A stretch of DNA of 64,000 bases from Turritopsis dohrnii (taxonomy: Eukaryota; Cnidaria; Hydrozoa; Anthoathecata; Oceaniidae): NCBI GenBank assembly GCA_027922465.2, contig BQMF02000436.1:124001-188000 (forward strand). Direction: 5' to 3'. The stretch's first letter is position 1; every line of letters starts with the position of its first letter. The notes beneath the pieces were generated by a model that was not told the origin of the DNA, made no database searches, and worked only from the letters and a program-made list of their open reading frames with translations. Below are positions 9,364 through 20,800 of the stretch, one piece after another. The translations under genes and the position numbers were made by a program.

Positions 9364-12300
9364 ATGGAGAAATCACCTGCTAAGAAGTGTAACTCAAGGT
9401 CTTTGCCACAAAAATTATTTTATAGACAGGTTGGTCTTTTTTTTTTTTGTTCTGCATATGTTGTTTTCTTTTGATGATATTACCCATCTGATAATGCTGG
9501 TTGTGGTCTGAACTCATTCCTCAGTAGCTTCATTTTTTTATGTTATACTAAGATCTATCAACAATCAGGCTAGGTGTACATCCATGATGTTCTTACATTT
9601 TTGGTTTTAAGTTCTAAACTATTATATCAGCTTTATTATGCAAGTCTGACCAAGTGAACAACACATAGTATTATAAATTAGGAGACAAACAACAGGGTAA
9701 GGGGCATTGATAAAGGAATCTGATTTTGTGTTTTCTATCATAAGATCTTCTTCATCATTTTCAGCTTTTTGGTAATGGCAAATCTGCTGGGATGACAACA
9801 TATCGTTTCTTTGAAAAATGCCCAGACAATTTCCAAATACCGTTGAAGAAAATCTTGGACCACGAAGTCATAAAGAAAGGGTAATTTTAATGAAGAATTT
9901 TTAATTTTTTTCTTGTCTTTTCTTGTTTATCTTTTTGTGGAAAATGTTGTTCTTTCTCCAGGCATGTATCAATTGGTTTCACTTCAGATGGGAAATATTT
10001 AATGTCATACGAATGCCACCTGCAATTTCATCTTGATTCTGATCCAGTCTTATACAAGTACACTTTGCAATGGTGGTTGTTTGACCTGTGGCGTCCATTA
10101 AAAAAGGTAGGTTCATTTTCTTTTCTTTCTTTCTTTTTCTTTTTTTATTTTGCAGTGCAGTGCAGTGCAGTGCAGTCACCCCGTAATAGATTGGAGTGGA
10201 AAACTAAATAAATAGTGTTCTTGTGGAATATTGAATTGTAATATACTTTATCTCTTGATAAAGTTGTTTATGTTTTTGTTTTTACAAAGTAATTTTTAAT
10301 GAAATCTTTCTTTCAGTTTATACATGTTTTAAAAATCTTTTTTCTACATAGGCACATTTTACACAGGCTGTACTTTGACATAGGAGGAATTTGAAGCAGA
10401 TAAATGATAATTATTAAGATAATGTGTTATGGTTTCAGAATTAAGGTAATGGAATTTAACAATGGAAATGTTGTTTTATGGATTAATCCTTGAGTGATCA
10501 AATTTTCGATGGCTCTAGCTGTAAAAAAGAAGTAACAGCATCACCTCAGTTCAGTGATCTCTAATATAAAAATTAATTTCTTTTTGAAGAAACGATAGAC
10601 CTTTTCGGAAAATACGTCAGAGCAGATCTTGCTTCGCTTTCAACCCAAATAATAGTGGCATTTGTGTTGTTTTTGAAAAGAAATGATACCCGAGAGGAAA
10701 CCTTACACGAACGTTTTTTATGATTCTTAATTACGTAAGTAATTAAAAACCTTAGAAACGAGGCAAGATCTGCCGTGACGTAATTTCCGAAAAGGTCTAT
10801 TATTATGATCAATTATCACTTAATAGAAAATAATTAAACACTGCGTACTCTTCGAGACAAACTTTCTCTATGTATAATTTGCTTTAGGTTCGTGAAGTTC
10901 AACTATTTGGTGAAGAGAGTATTCATTACGAGCTCCATATCCTGCTATGTCAACCTCCCAATTGTGATTATTTTGTAGTCCATGGATCAACGTACAGGTA
11001 GAAAACTGGTCTTTTCTTTTTGATTGGTGGTAGATTATTTCTAAAAGAAAATTATTCTTTTGATTTTGAAAGTGCCTTTATACTCCTATTGTAACTGGGA
11101 TATTATGCAGTCGAAGTTTTTTAAAAATTCAAAATAGATAGCAAAAAGGTCATTTAATGTATAAACAGTCGAATTGTCGAAGTTTTTAAAGTTTTGCTTA
11201 ACGCCCTTTCTATATTACAAGATTCAATTTAGCACTAGTAAACATTGTAATTAGATACCACAAATCTGATCTGGGCCTTATTTTGATGGTGAGTTTCAAT
11301 ATAACAAGGAGCTTTGATTCCACACAACTCTGATGAAAAACAATTGTATGGGACTGAACAAGCAGCTCTATCAGCTGCAGAAACTTTGTTTTGTATTCTT
11401 GTCATGTATTAAAATGAGACAGTCCCGTTTTTTGCTGAAAGAAATTTATTGAAAATTTACTCTGAAAGTGTATATTTCTAAAATGTCCTTTGTTTTTTTT
11501 ATCGATTTTGCCCACTTGGTTGTTAGAAGACAGTAGTAGTCATTTCCCTAGAAAATATTTTACTTGCTACTTTAAAGACTGTTTTTATATTTTCTAGTAT
11601 TGATGCGTTGAGTAATGGTAAAATGTCGTATCTCTCAGTTGTTCCGACAGCTGAAACGACGACCACACTGCGTCACTGTTTGCACCTGCGTTACGAACTT
11701 TTACCACCACACCCGCCGTTTGTCTCCTCTGTGTGTTTGAAGTTGAAAAACGTCATCCTTTTGAACTCGGGCGATATGTTGTTTGCTATACTATTAAATG
11801 ATAAGAAATTATTCAAGGAAGTTGTTCAAACGAACTATGACGTCATATACAACACCGACACATACGACGCCAACACATACGGAATTCCAAATTGTTATTG
11901 TTGTTGTTCTAATACAAAACTTGATACATCGTTTGAAAAAATTGCAAATGACGAAATACTTGACAATGTCGAAACAAATGAATTTTCAAGTTCATATACA
12001 CCTCTGTATTGCGATAATGGAATCGGAGATATTGACTCAATAAAAGTGTTAGACATTCAAAAGGATAGCTTAACAATTGACAAAGACCTTTCTCAGTCAG
12101 CAATTGTTGAATCAAATACTGTTGTAACTGATTATGTCTCGTTCGTAATGCAAGGTTATTCGATACCAGATGAACAAGAATCACAAGAATCCCTTCCAGC
12201 CTCTCCTTTTGATTGCACTGCCACTGTGATGCCAAGCACCATATCTTCATTGGATGCAACGAGTATTCTGAAACACACATACGAACACAGATGTTTTAAA

Positions 12301-13776
12301 AACAGAAATAAAGGTGAGCCTAATAAAATTGAATCCTTGTTGGAAGAACGCATGATTTTGCAGAAGAGGATCCTCCAGATATTTGCGATTTTTTTGGTTC
12401 GAGCTTCTTAATTTCTAATGATGATTTGAATGTCATGTTAGGCTGTTATAATATGTTTCTTAGTTTTTTGATGTGGAAAACCCTCCTCCACATGGCTTGA
12501 CCATGATATTGAGTTATCAAGATTTTGGAAAACTTAAGAGTATCGTCTTGTTTGGGAGTGACTGATTACAAATGTGAGCTGAGGCTATGCCAAAAGCTGT
12601 CTTTCTTTCAGTTATTAATAGATGAAAAATAATTTAGTGTAATTTCTGATGATCGCATGATTTATATCATATTTTTAGGAAATCCTGCAAATTGTGATTA
12701 TTTTATATGCCAAGCCCAATTTGATGCGGAGAACTTTGTAAATGAAGAAATTCAGTTGTATCATGACATTAGTTCCAGATTTGTCTCGATACGAGATTAT
12801 GACATGCAGATTGTAGATGTATGTATGCAATTTCCTACCCATTGCCAAATTTGTTAAAAAATCACTGCGAAAGAGTGCGTTATACACACTTTCCATAAAA
12901 GGTCTCTTCGTCGCAGTGATTGTTTTACGATTTTGACCACTATGTTCTTGATGTTTAGGTGTGTGTCGAAACAAATGAAGTGATGATACTTATAAATGCC
13001 CTTATTGTGCTTCGTGATAAAGTGGTCCAGCGTAACCAAAACACGAAACACAAACCTGTGTTATATAAACTTGGATTTTTGATATCTTGGAATGTTTGCT
13101 CTGGAATTGTGAAGGTCTTGAAGATGTATCCACTTGTAGAAGGTCCTGGAACGTTGTGCAAGTAAGGTTTTTGTTAATGCTACATTATTATTATGCATTA
13201 CCCAAAACCATTTTCAGAGTGTGGCGGGCGCTTATTGTAAATTCACTTAACGTTTGGGGCGTTTAAAAGAGTGAGGCGCTAACACGGAACGTGGTGGGTG
13301 CTTACTATAAATTCACACAACTTTGGGGGCACTTAAAACAGTGGGACGAGAGTGGAGAAGATAATATGAAGTTTTTCAGCTCTTATCTTAAGATTTGGGT
13401 CATTTCTGTGAATTTCCTGTTGATTTGAAACTGGTCTTATTGTGTGATAACAGTGATAACAAAGTGTATGTTCATGATTTTTTTGCTTTTTTAAAGCTTC
13501 CTTCGAATTATTCACGACAACTAAATGCTGAAGAGAAAAATAAAGTATTCTATCGTATCAAAATGTGTACAAATAAATTTTGCATTGTACTTTTTTTTGT
13601 CTAGAACGCGTCAGTTTTCTCCAAGTTTATCTCAGACCGTGCAAATTCGAAAGAATTGGTTTGTTCCCACTGCAAACACGGCCGCTGTTCACTCCTTGTC
13701 AAATCATACCGTTTTCTTTGGACGATCATTGCAGTATTTGTTTCATCCTCTATTGCCTGTTGCTTTGGTCAAATAA
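9364..13776 (+). CDS. DCAF15: DCAF15, substrate receptor of a CUL4-DDB1 ubiquitin ligase
   Basis: Eight exons joined by GT..AG junctions give 555 residues with every phase consistent: 9364-9429, 9765-9880, 9962-10106, 10888-10997, 11598-12313, 12679-12818, 12959-13161 and 13605-13776. Human DCAF15 has 600. Exons 2-4 match its N-terminal domain (ILDHEVIKKGHVSIGFTSDG, YTLQWWLFD, VREVQLFGEESIHYELHI). Exon 5 holds the YELLPPHPPF segment and a low-complexity linker. Exons 6-8 match the C-terminal domain (FVNEEIQLYHDISSRFVSIR DYD, VETNEVMILINAL, LISWNVCSGIVKV). In vertebrates it recruits substrates to CRL4 through DDB1 and DDA1. The CxxC half of the vertebrate zinc site appears to be missing. The stop codon overlaps an AATAAA. 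Exon 5 could also read on to a stop at 12411 if intron 5 were retained. Confidence 0.92.
10151..10175. repeat. (TGCAG)5 microsatellite
   Basis: Five exact TGCAG units lie in DCAF15 intron 3, just after a T-rich stretch. Confidence 0.9.
10598..10797. mobile_element. 200-bp MITE with long TIRs and TA duplication
   Basis: The left end GACCTTTTCGGAAAATACGT is mirrored on the right by GACCTTTTCGGAAATTACGT on the opposite strand. The similarity extends about 35 bases, to CAGATCTTGC. TA dinucleotides at 10596-10597 and 10798-10799 flank it, as expected for Tc1/mariner-type insertion. It sits in DCAF15 intron 3 and has no coding capacity. Confidence 0.8.
12851..12935. mobile_element. hairpin repeat family, copy 1 (DCAF15 intron 6)
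   Basis: The arms AATCACTGCGA (12860-12870) and its complement TCGCAGTGATT (12911-12921) enclose about 40 bases containing GAGTGCGTTATACACAC. The same arms and inner words recur near 20.2, 29.4, 30.8, 59.0 and 61.6 kb, so this is a dispersed short non-autonomous element. Confidence 0.7.
13221..13350. repeat. 70-bp tandem duplication in DCAF15 intron 7
   Basis: Two diverged units start GTGGCGGGCGCTTATTGTAA and GTGGTGGGTGCTTACTATAA. Both continue through ATTCAC(A/T) and a GGGGC/GGGGGC block to TTAAAA. The period is 70 bases. They are G-rich compared with the surrounding intron. Confidence 0.75.
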
Positions 13777-13777
13777 A
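13772..13777 (+). terminator. AATAAA poly(A) signal overlapping the DCAF15 stop codon
   Basis: The DCAF15 TAA stop (13774-13776) lies inside an AATAAA hexamer. If used, the transcript would have almost no 3' UTR; a more distal signal may be used instead. Confidence 0.4.
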
Positions 13778-14537
13778 AATAATTTACTAATCAGATATCA
13801 GATAGTAATGTGGGAATTTTGGAGCAATACCCTTACATCTCTGAAAAGGACGAGCAAGTGAAAATAATCAAAATATGGACCTATTTTTCAAAGAAAATCG
13901 TCGAGTTCAGATCAGGTCCTTTTTCACCATTACATGGGTTAATCAAGGCGACGTTGACTTTGCAATAATATCATGATCTAGGTTGAATACAGCGTAACTG
14001 ATAAGTTTTGATTATTTTTTGCCAATTATATTTTTTTAAAAGCTACCCCCCTGTTGTTTTTGTTTCTGCAGACTTAAAATGAGCGCGAAAATATTTTGTC
14101 CCATTTTGGAGGTTTATGTTTTAGGCACATAAACCTGGAAAGGAATATTTTATGGGATTTTCAGATTGTTAGAGATATTGAAGCTATTTATCTTAGAAAC
14201 AGAAGAAATTAATAATGATAAAGATTTGATCACAGTATTTTCAACATTTTCCGAATTTCAAATTCTATTGTACGCAAAATCACGTGGCAGGCGTAAAAAA
14301 CTAGAGTAATCAGTTTTAATGATCAGAATTAAACAAAAATTTTCGGCAGGTAGAAAACGTTTTGCCCACAATTTTTTTTCCTCCGAAGTTTTCGCCGAAA
14401 ATTTTCGTTCCTAATATTGTATCCCCGTTTTTATCACCATTTGTAATTTACGAAAAAATGTGTCCCTCTTCATCCGCCATTTCCACGTCAAAAAAAATGA
14501 AGAGACATGAAACACGAACTACGATCAGAAAGTGTAC

Positions 14538-14672
14538 CCATGTTGTAGAACACGAAAAACTGATCAATAAAAGTTATGAAATCGTTTCTGTATGACCAAC
14601 CGTTTGCGAGATATCGTCGATCAAAGGTTTGAATGACGTCACAGCCCGTCTCCAAAACTTTCTTGACTCAAA
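14538..14672 (+). repeat. dispersed repeat, copy 1 of 2
   Basis: About 135 bases share ordered blocks with 44268-44403: CATGTTxTAGAAC, then AAACTxATCAA, TGACCAACCGTT, and TTTGAATGACGTCACAGCCC. Divergence is moderate and no ends are recognised. Confidence 0.65.
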
Positions 14673-16344
14673 TTCATTATGCTGTCGCTTATATCGCGGA
14701 CCTCCCAAAACGTCAGATATTCCTATTGGTTCTCTAGATATTTCCCCAAAAAACATCACTTTCGATTGTTGCACAACATTTTCCTACAATTTCAAAACAT
14801 GTTTCACACCTAACTTGTTTCAAAATGGCTAACAGCCTCTGTTTTAAACGGATTCGAACTGTCTCTAACGGTAATAACTACTTCACAAAAGAAGGTTCAC
14901 CGTTTTGTTTTGTTAACAATGAAATTAGTGAAAAATGTTTGGGAATGAGCGATTCACCATTTGAAATGTAACACACATCAGATGAACTATAAAATATATT
15001 TAAAAGGAAAAAATACCTGATGATGTAATAGTATTATTCACTAAGAAAAGCTTCGTAATAAAATTCTAAAATATATTTTAGTTCATGAAAGTTTGTTAAA
15101 AATGTGTAAAAGAAACCATTCGGGAAAACCAACTTGAAATATAAAATATTGCTGAGTCAGCATATATATTTTCATTATGTCAACCAGCGTCCACTTCAGT
15201 ATAACTCTCTCCTTCCCTAACGGTTGACGTCATTTGTGAACAATGCCAAAGTAACATTGATTTCGAAATTAATAACAGAGCCAAGGAATGAAGAATGAAA
15301 AAGATATACATTGAAACCACGCTGTGGCATTAAGATATACATTGAAACCACACTGTATTTTCCAAGGCGACATAGAATCCAATACACGGGTTTTCAATTA
15401 AATTCTTCATGCTACGGGACACGAACATTTCGAGTAAACAACCAATATTTTCGCTATGATGGTGGCTATACGGCCAGTCGTCGAACACAGGAAATGAATT
15501 TATCAATGGTGAAATACTGTTGAGATTTTTTGTCTCGAGATAATGGATAGAATGGAAAAATAATAACTTCCAATGTAGGTTTTTTTAATATTTATGGATC
15601 TAAAAAAGCCGTTTCTTTCCACTTATTCTGAACAGTCAGGCCTTAAATCTAAAGGCCTGTTGTCAATAGCAGCCACTGCTTTTATAGTGCGACCGCTTGC
15701 ATATAGAGTAGCTTGTTACCATCAAAATCATGTGGGGGTTGATGACATAAAAGTGATTCAGGGTCAGTCAAAAAAAGTGGAGGAGTCCAACATTACGATA
15801 TTTCTTTGCAGTCTTAAGAGGCGATTAGGCACACTTTTTTAATTTAAATGACTAAACTCTCCTTCACAAATTTTGACTGGCTTCTGACTACGTCTCTGTT
15901 AATTGAATAAGGTTAAATTAAAGCAAAAACTTCTGTTTCTTGTGCATATGACATACATTATTTTCTTCGAAACGACCATTTTTAAACATCATTTTAAATC
16001 TTCCTTCCTGTTTCCTCTGGTAGTAAAAATGTATTAATTATTACTAAAGTTCCCATTCCATGGTTCAACATAGAGCGCAATTCAAGAAGTAATGTAAAAA
16101 CATAGCGAAAGCTTCGCTTGAAGAACAAAAATCTTGAAATCATAAATTATACAACCACATTAGAAAATGTGCAATCACCAAGATGTACTTCAAACTTTAA
16201 AATTTAACTACTTTTCGCCGTTCTTTTTCGATAAAAGATATTTGAAATAAGATATGTGGCTTGTCGTCAATAAAGCTTAACAGTTCGAACTTTAATATTT
16301 TAAGCCTTCCTATTATCTTTAACTATTAGCTTATTTGTTAACTA

Positions 16345-17455
16345 CAGTGCAACCTCTAGCGATCACTTCTAGGGACCAAATCGAAATGGTCGTTGTTGAT
16401 TGAAGGTGGTCGCTGCGTCCCCGGTTTCCTTATAAGGGTTTGACTGTAATTTTGCCGGTGTCGCAGTAAAAAAGTACTCCCCATTATTACTTATTTCCTA
16501 GTAGGAAAAAAGTACTCCCTCCGGAAGTAAGTAGTATCATTAGACATGGATGCACTGACTATATAGCATGAAAGATTTTAGGAAAACTGGAACAAAAGAA
16601 GAATTGCATGAAAAGGTGAAATATTTATTATTTCGACTGTGATTTACAATTGATGGAATTTGGGGAATGTATTAATACTACCGCGATTTGACAAAGCGCC
16701 TTTAAGTCCATTTTTTTTCGATTTTAATGATTTTTCAAATTTTGGGGGTTCTTAGCCTGGTAGTAGTCGGTAGTCTTTAAACCGCTATAAATGAGAGAGG
16801 GCGAGAGTCAGGTTTTCACGTATGAGAAAAAAGAAGCGTTAGAAACATAGAAACATAGCATATACAATACTCTCAATAACGTCAGTTTTGGATTTTAGGC
16901 GCTTTGTGGATCTTCTGGATCAGGAAATCAGCAGCTGGATAACCTTGAGGATCTTCTGTAATAGAAAGGTCATCAGGAGAATCAGCTTGGAAATCTTCAT
17001 GAGTAGAAAGATCTGCATCGGTATCTGCTGGTTGCAGGTACTTTTTCAGCAGGGATTGCATTTTCGTTTTAATTTTTTCCTGTTTTATTGATCAACGAGC
17101 AGTTTTTATCGTGCATCTTATGAATGGTATCAGGACCCAACTATTAACTTATCATCTGTTCTATCTTCACGTTTCTGGTTCTTCATAAGCACTTTGTTTT
17201 TTGATAACATTTGGAGCTTGGTAATAGCTTCCTTTAGATTTTGTCAAGGGAGTACTTTTTTCCTAGTAAAACAAAACTCACCGTCTCAGAAAAATGGAAT
17301 ATCTTGTCACAGGGGAGTACTTATTCCCTATGGGAGTACTTATTTCTTAGTAAATAAGTACTGAGTGAGTACTTTTTTGGGGGGAGTATTTATTTACTGT
17401 TACACCGGGACCAAAGTTTAGTTGATGGGAGGTGGTCGCTATTTGAGGCTGCATT
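16345..17455. mobile_element. pogo/Tigger-like element interrupted by a second transposon
   Basis: The outer ends CAGTGCAACCTCTAGCGATC and, inverted, CAATGCAGCCTCAAATAGCG are flanked by TA, the pattern of pogo/Tigger transposons. Between them, 16455-17407 has its own inverted ends, CCGGTGTCGCAGTAAAAAAG and, inverted, CCGGTGTAACAGTAAATAAA. Many AGTACTCCC words lie near both inner ends. The outer element was probably split by the inner one. TTTGACTGTA near 16439-16448 also resembles a pogo terminus, so an alternative is two small adjacent outer copies. Confidence 0.6.
16882..17061 (-). CDS. 59-residue open frame inside the nested transposon
   Basis: The frame starts MQSLLKKYLQPADTD and ends in IQKIHKAPKIQN. 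It is acidic in the middle (DADLST, ADSPDDLSITEDP). It could be the N-terminal remnant of a transposon protein, since many transposases begin with a short basic helix before a disordered acidic part. I recognise no family and see no catalytic residues. It lies wholly inside the inner element, so it is not a host gene. Confidence 0.3.
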   Translation of the reverse strand: MQSLLKKYLQPADTDADLSTHEDFQADSPDDLSITEDPQGYPAADFLIQKIHKAPKIQN

Positions 17456-17884
17456 GTATCTACACTGTCTTTGTGCATCAAGGTTTCTGAAAAATCTAGT
17501 TTAAAAAAGCAGTTATTTCGAATGGATTATTGGTTTCGTGAAATTGTTATTAAAATCATCAGACAACTGAAGGTAGATAATTTCATCCTGTATTTCTGTC
17601 GCGAGTACTAACACTAGACTGTGTGAGGTAATCCGCTTGTTTGCTCACGTTTTCTGCTGTACCCAGACTTGACAGTCATAATTCACATGGGAAATTGAAA
17701 TATTGAGTCATATAGAGAGAAAAATTAAGACTTCAGGAGGTCAATAGTAAAGTTGATACAATATTCCTTGTGCTAAGTAGAATGCTTTTGAAGGAAAAGA
17801 GGAGATGCGAAGAAGAAATAGTTCTGAATATACGTTAACAAGATTCTTATTAAAACAATTATACATCTAATAAATCAAAACATT

Positions 17885-20800
17885 TCACTGTGTAACACCT
17901 TTCAAATAAAATGTCCACGACAGGTTGCTTCCAGTTCCAGCACTTCGTGCACACGTAACAACAAGTCGCCCCATCCGTACTGCTTTCGATTCGCTCTGAT
18001 TTCCATCAAATGATACAACGATGTTATGTGTTTTCTTGGCGCGTATCGTTTCTCCCGTTTTGATGATAAACGACGGATTGTCGACATGAAAAGCAAACGA
18101 AGTTGTCTGGGCAAATATGTTTTTGAAGGGGATTTGTGTTGAGCCACCTGCTTTTATGGTATAAGGTCCTTGCGGTTTTGGTAGCATGCAGTGGCCGTAC
18201 AAAGGGAAGGTGTATTCACCACCGATGGGTGACACAACAGTGAGTAAACCTTGACAGTCACCAAGCCTGGAGGGTTCGAACGTGACGTCGATGCTAACTT
18301 CAACACCACCGCTTGTAGCAGACGCCGCATTGATGGATTTTTCAACAGAAAATTCAGGAGAATCAACCTAAAAGAATGAATGAGTAAAACTGTCTTTCCA
18401 AAGACGACTTTAGAAACATGAAATTATCAAAGACCTTATTTAATTGTTGGATGTTTTGCAAGAGGGCGTAATCGAGAAAGATCGCAATGAGGGCGTAATC
18501 GAGAAAGATCGAAATTAAGGCTTTCGTTGTTTGTTTCTTTTCTGAAGACATGCATACTTTCATTTTATTAAGTGTTCCTTTCCGCCGCCAAAAGGGGGCG
18601 ATTATTAAAGATTCATACAGGCGCTTAATCAACTGCTGACGGTATATAAACATATATTCATACCTTGCAAGAATACTCGGCACGGACTCGGGCGTAACTA
18701 ATAAACTTGCATGGCTGGATTTGATTGGTTCCGAGGGTGGTGGCAAAATGCACTGCTCTCTCCTGTGCTGCTGTCGTTGCAGTCAAGTTCAAATCGTACA
18801 TGTAGGTGCCAAGCTCAAGACTTTGTAAGTTCAGGCGACCAGTCACAACGCCCGCTTTCAACGGCAAGTATTCAAATGTGCAGGCGCCCTAATACAAAAA
18901 CGACGCTATATTAAAACTACCTGCAATATTGAAACTTCCGATTACAGAAATATAAAAAAGTAAATTTCAATTAGCTAAGTTGATATGTTTATGGGACAAT
19001 AAAGTTCATAGGGAAGAAATTGAGATTGTGCTGGTTCTGCAGGCTTTCTGAAGTAAACATAAGGCATACTTCTGACTGAGGTGCTACTGTGAATTGTGGT
19101 GGCAAATTGACATCTTGAATGTTGCAGTTGGTCAGGAAATTCACCATTGTCGGCAATGGGTTGTGCAACGTCACCACGTGGCTAGTACTTTGACGTGCCG
19201 GCGTCGTCAACTCGATACATCCCAATGAGGAAGGGGCGGCCACTTTAAATGTGACGTAATAAAATTGAAATTCTCCGGTCTGTTCATTCTTAAACGTGAT
19301 CTAAAAGACAAACGAACAGAAATCAAGATCTAGTAACACATCCTTCCACTCTGTTCACACAAGAAAGTTTACCTTATTGCTGAATGTCCCTTCCTTGTGT
19401 GCAAAAAACTGTATTTTGTATTCTTTCTTCGTCAGACCAGGTACATCGACGTAATCGAGGCCTTTAAATGTCGTGGAAGGTTCAGGTTTTTCAGGCTTGA
19501 TTACTTCCATGAATACTCGAAACCTAAAGTCAACGACTACTACGATAAGAACTGCAACAAAATACAGACTCACTAATCCATCTGTAAATTTGATGAGAAC
19601 AATTGTAGTAGTTCGAAGGTCAAAATCATGAAGCTTTGTTCAAGTATACTATCATATAACCGACTTAAGAATGTCTCAAAATGAATTCACATTCCTATTC
19701 CTATCCAGAATCCCTATTTTATTGAGGTATTTTTAATGAGTTACAAAGTAACAATGATAAAAAAACAAAGTACGGATTATTCCTTAGGACTAATTAAAAT
19801 TGTCTGCAAAATCAAGTCAAGCAGTGAAAATATAACTCGGAAGCTTCATGTTTTCCCTTCATAAAATTTATTAAACAGACGTTTCAGTCAGCCAATGAAA
19901 GGGAATGAGAATAGGAAATGTCAGTTGATATGCTAGTCATACCTCTGCGGTTTTCTCAACCAATTGCAAACATTCAGTAATTCGGTGTACGCCATCTTGC
20001 AAGGAACATCTTTCTGTATATTACTGACTGGTTTTGGCGCGTCGGCGTTGCCGAGTAAATTGTAGAGCAGCCCGGAACCATCAGGAAGTGCGAAAAACAC
20101 AGAACCCTAACAAGTATAGAGCCAGTTAAACAACTATGTTGAGAATACTGGAATTCATGGTAGTATGTGTACTCACATCCACAACAAGTTGTTATCCTGT
20201 GGGCAAAATCGTCAAAAAGTCACTGCGATGAAGAATATTTTCATTGAAATAGTGTGTGTATCTATATAGAAATGTACTCCATTGCAGTGATTTTTCAATA
20301 AATTTTCCCACTGGGTATCCGTCCTGTCCTTTGAACTCGCAGTTAGGATGTCGACTGACCATAAATGATGTATTTCAAACAATCAGTAACCTTCTGTATT
20401 AAATGTAGAACTTTTGCTTTTAGGGTGTGTATGGAAGTTAAAAGCCACCCGTTTTGTATTTTCCCCATGAGCACATTGAAAGGGAGGGGAGTTTGAACGA
20501 ATTTTACGTTCACCGAAACAATTGAAGCCATCTCACCATGTGTTTCTTTTGATCTTGGGTCATGGTCAGTGGTCTGTAAATTATTTCGTACATTTTACTT
20601 TGCTGCGGTTCGACAATGAAGTTTTCCACCGCACTCCAATATTCGCCTTCAATGATTGGCTTAAGCATCCAGACTTGATTCGTCTTGTTGTGGATGGTAA
20701 TATTTTTCGCATCTCGGTTACGAACATGTGTGCTGAAGTGAACAACCTGCGAAGCGGAAAGTAGTCATTACAAAAGCTCGTAGAAAGACAAGCTGGTTCA

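Larger units (their letters stand above)
13777..17884. other. convergent DCAF15-HYDIN intergenic region, repeats only
   Basis: No conserved coding exon was found. It contains a dispersed repeat (14538-14672), open frames at 14362-14595, 15311-15523 and 15594-15842 without recognisable family or exon structure, and nested DNA transposons (16345-17455). A TGAGTCA (near 15154) and a TTGACGTCAT (near 15223) resemble AP-1 and CRE sites, but both genes end here rather than start. Confidence 0.5.

Noticed and set aside
11909..12280. 123-codon minus-strand frame
   Set aside because: It is the antisense of DCAF15 exon 5, whose sense strand is supported by exon phases and family similarity.
15311..15842. 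two plus-strand frames of 70 and 82 codons
   Set aside because: No recognisable family, no matching splice structure and no good start context; lengths are within chance for this DNA.
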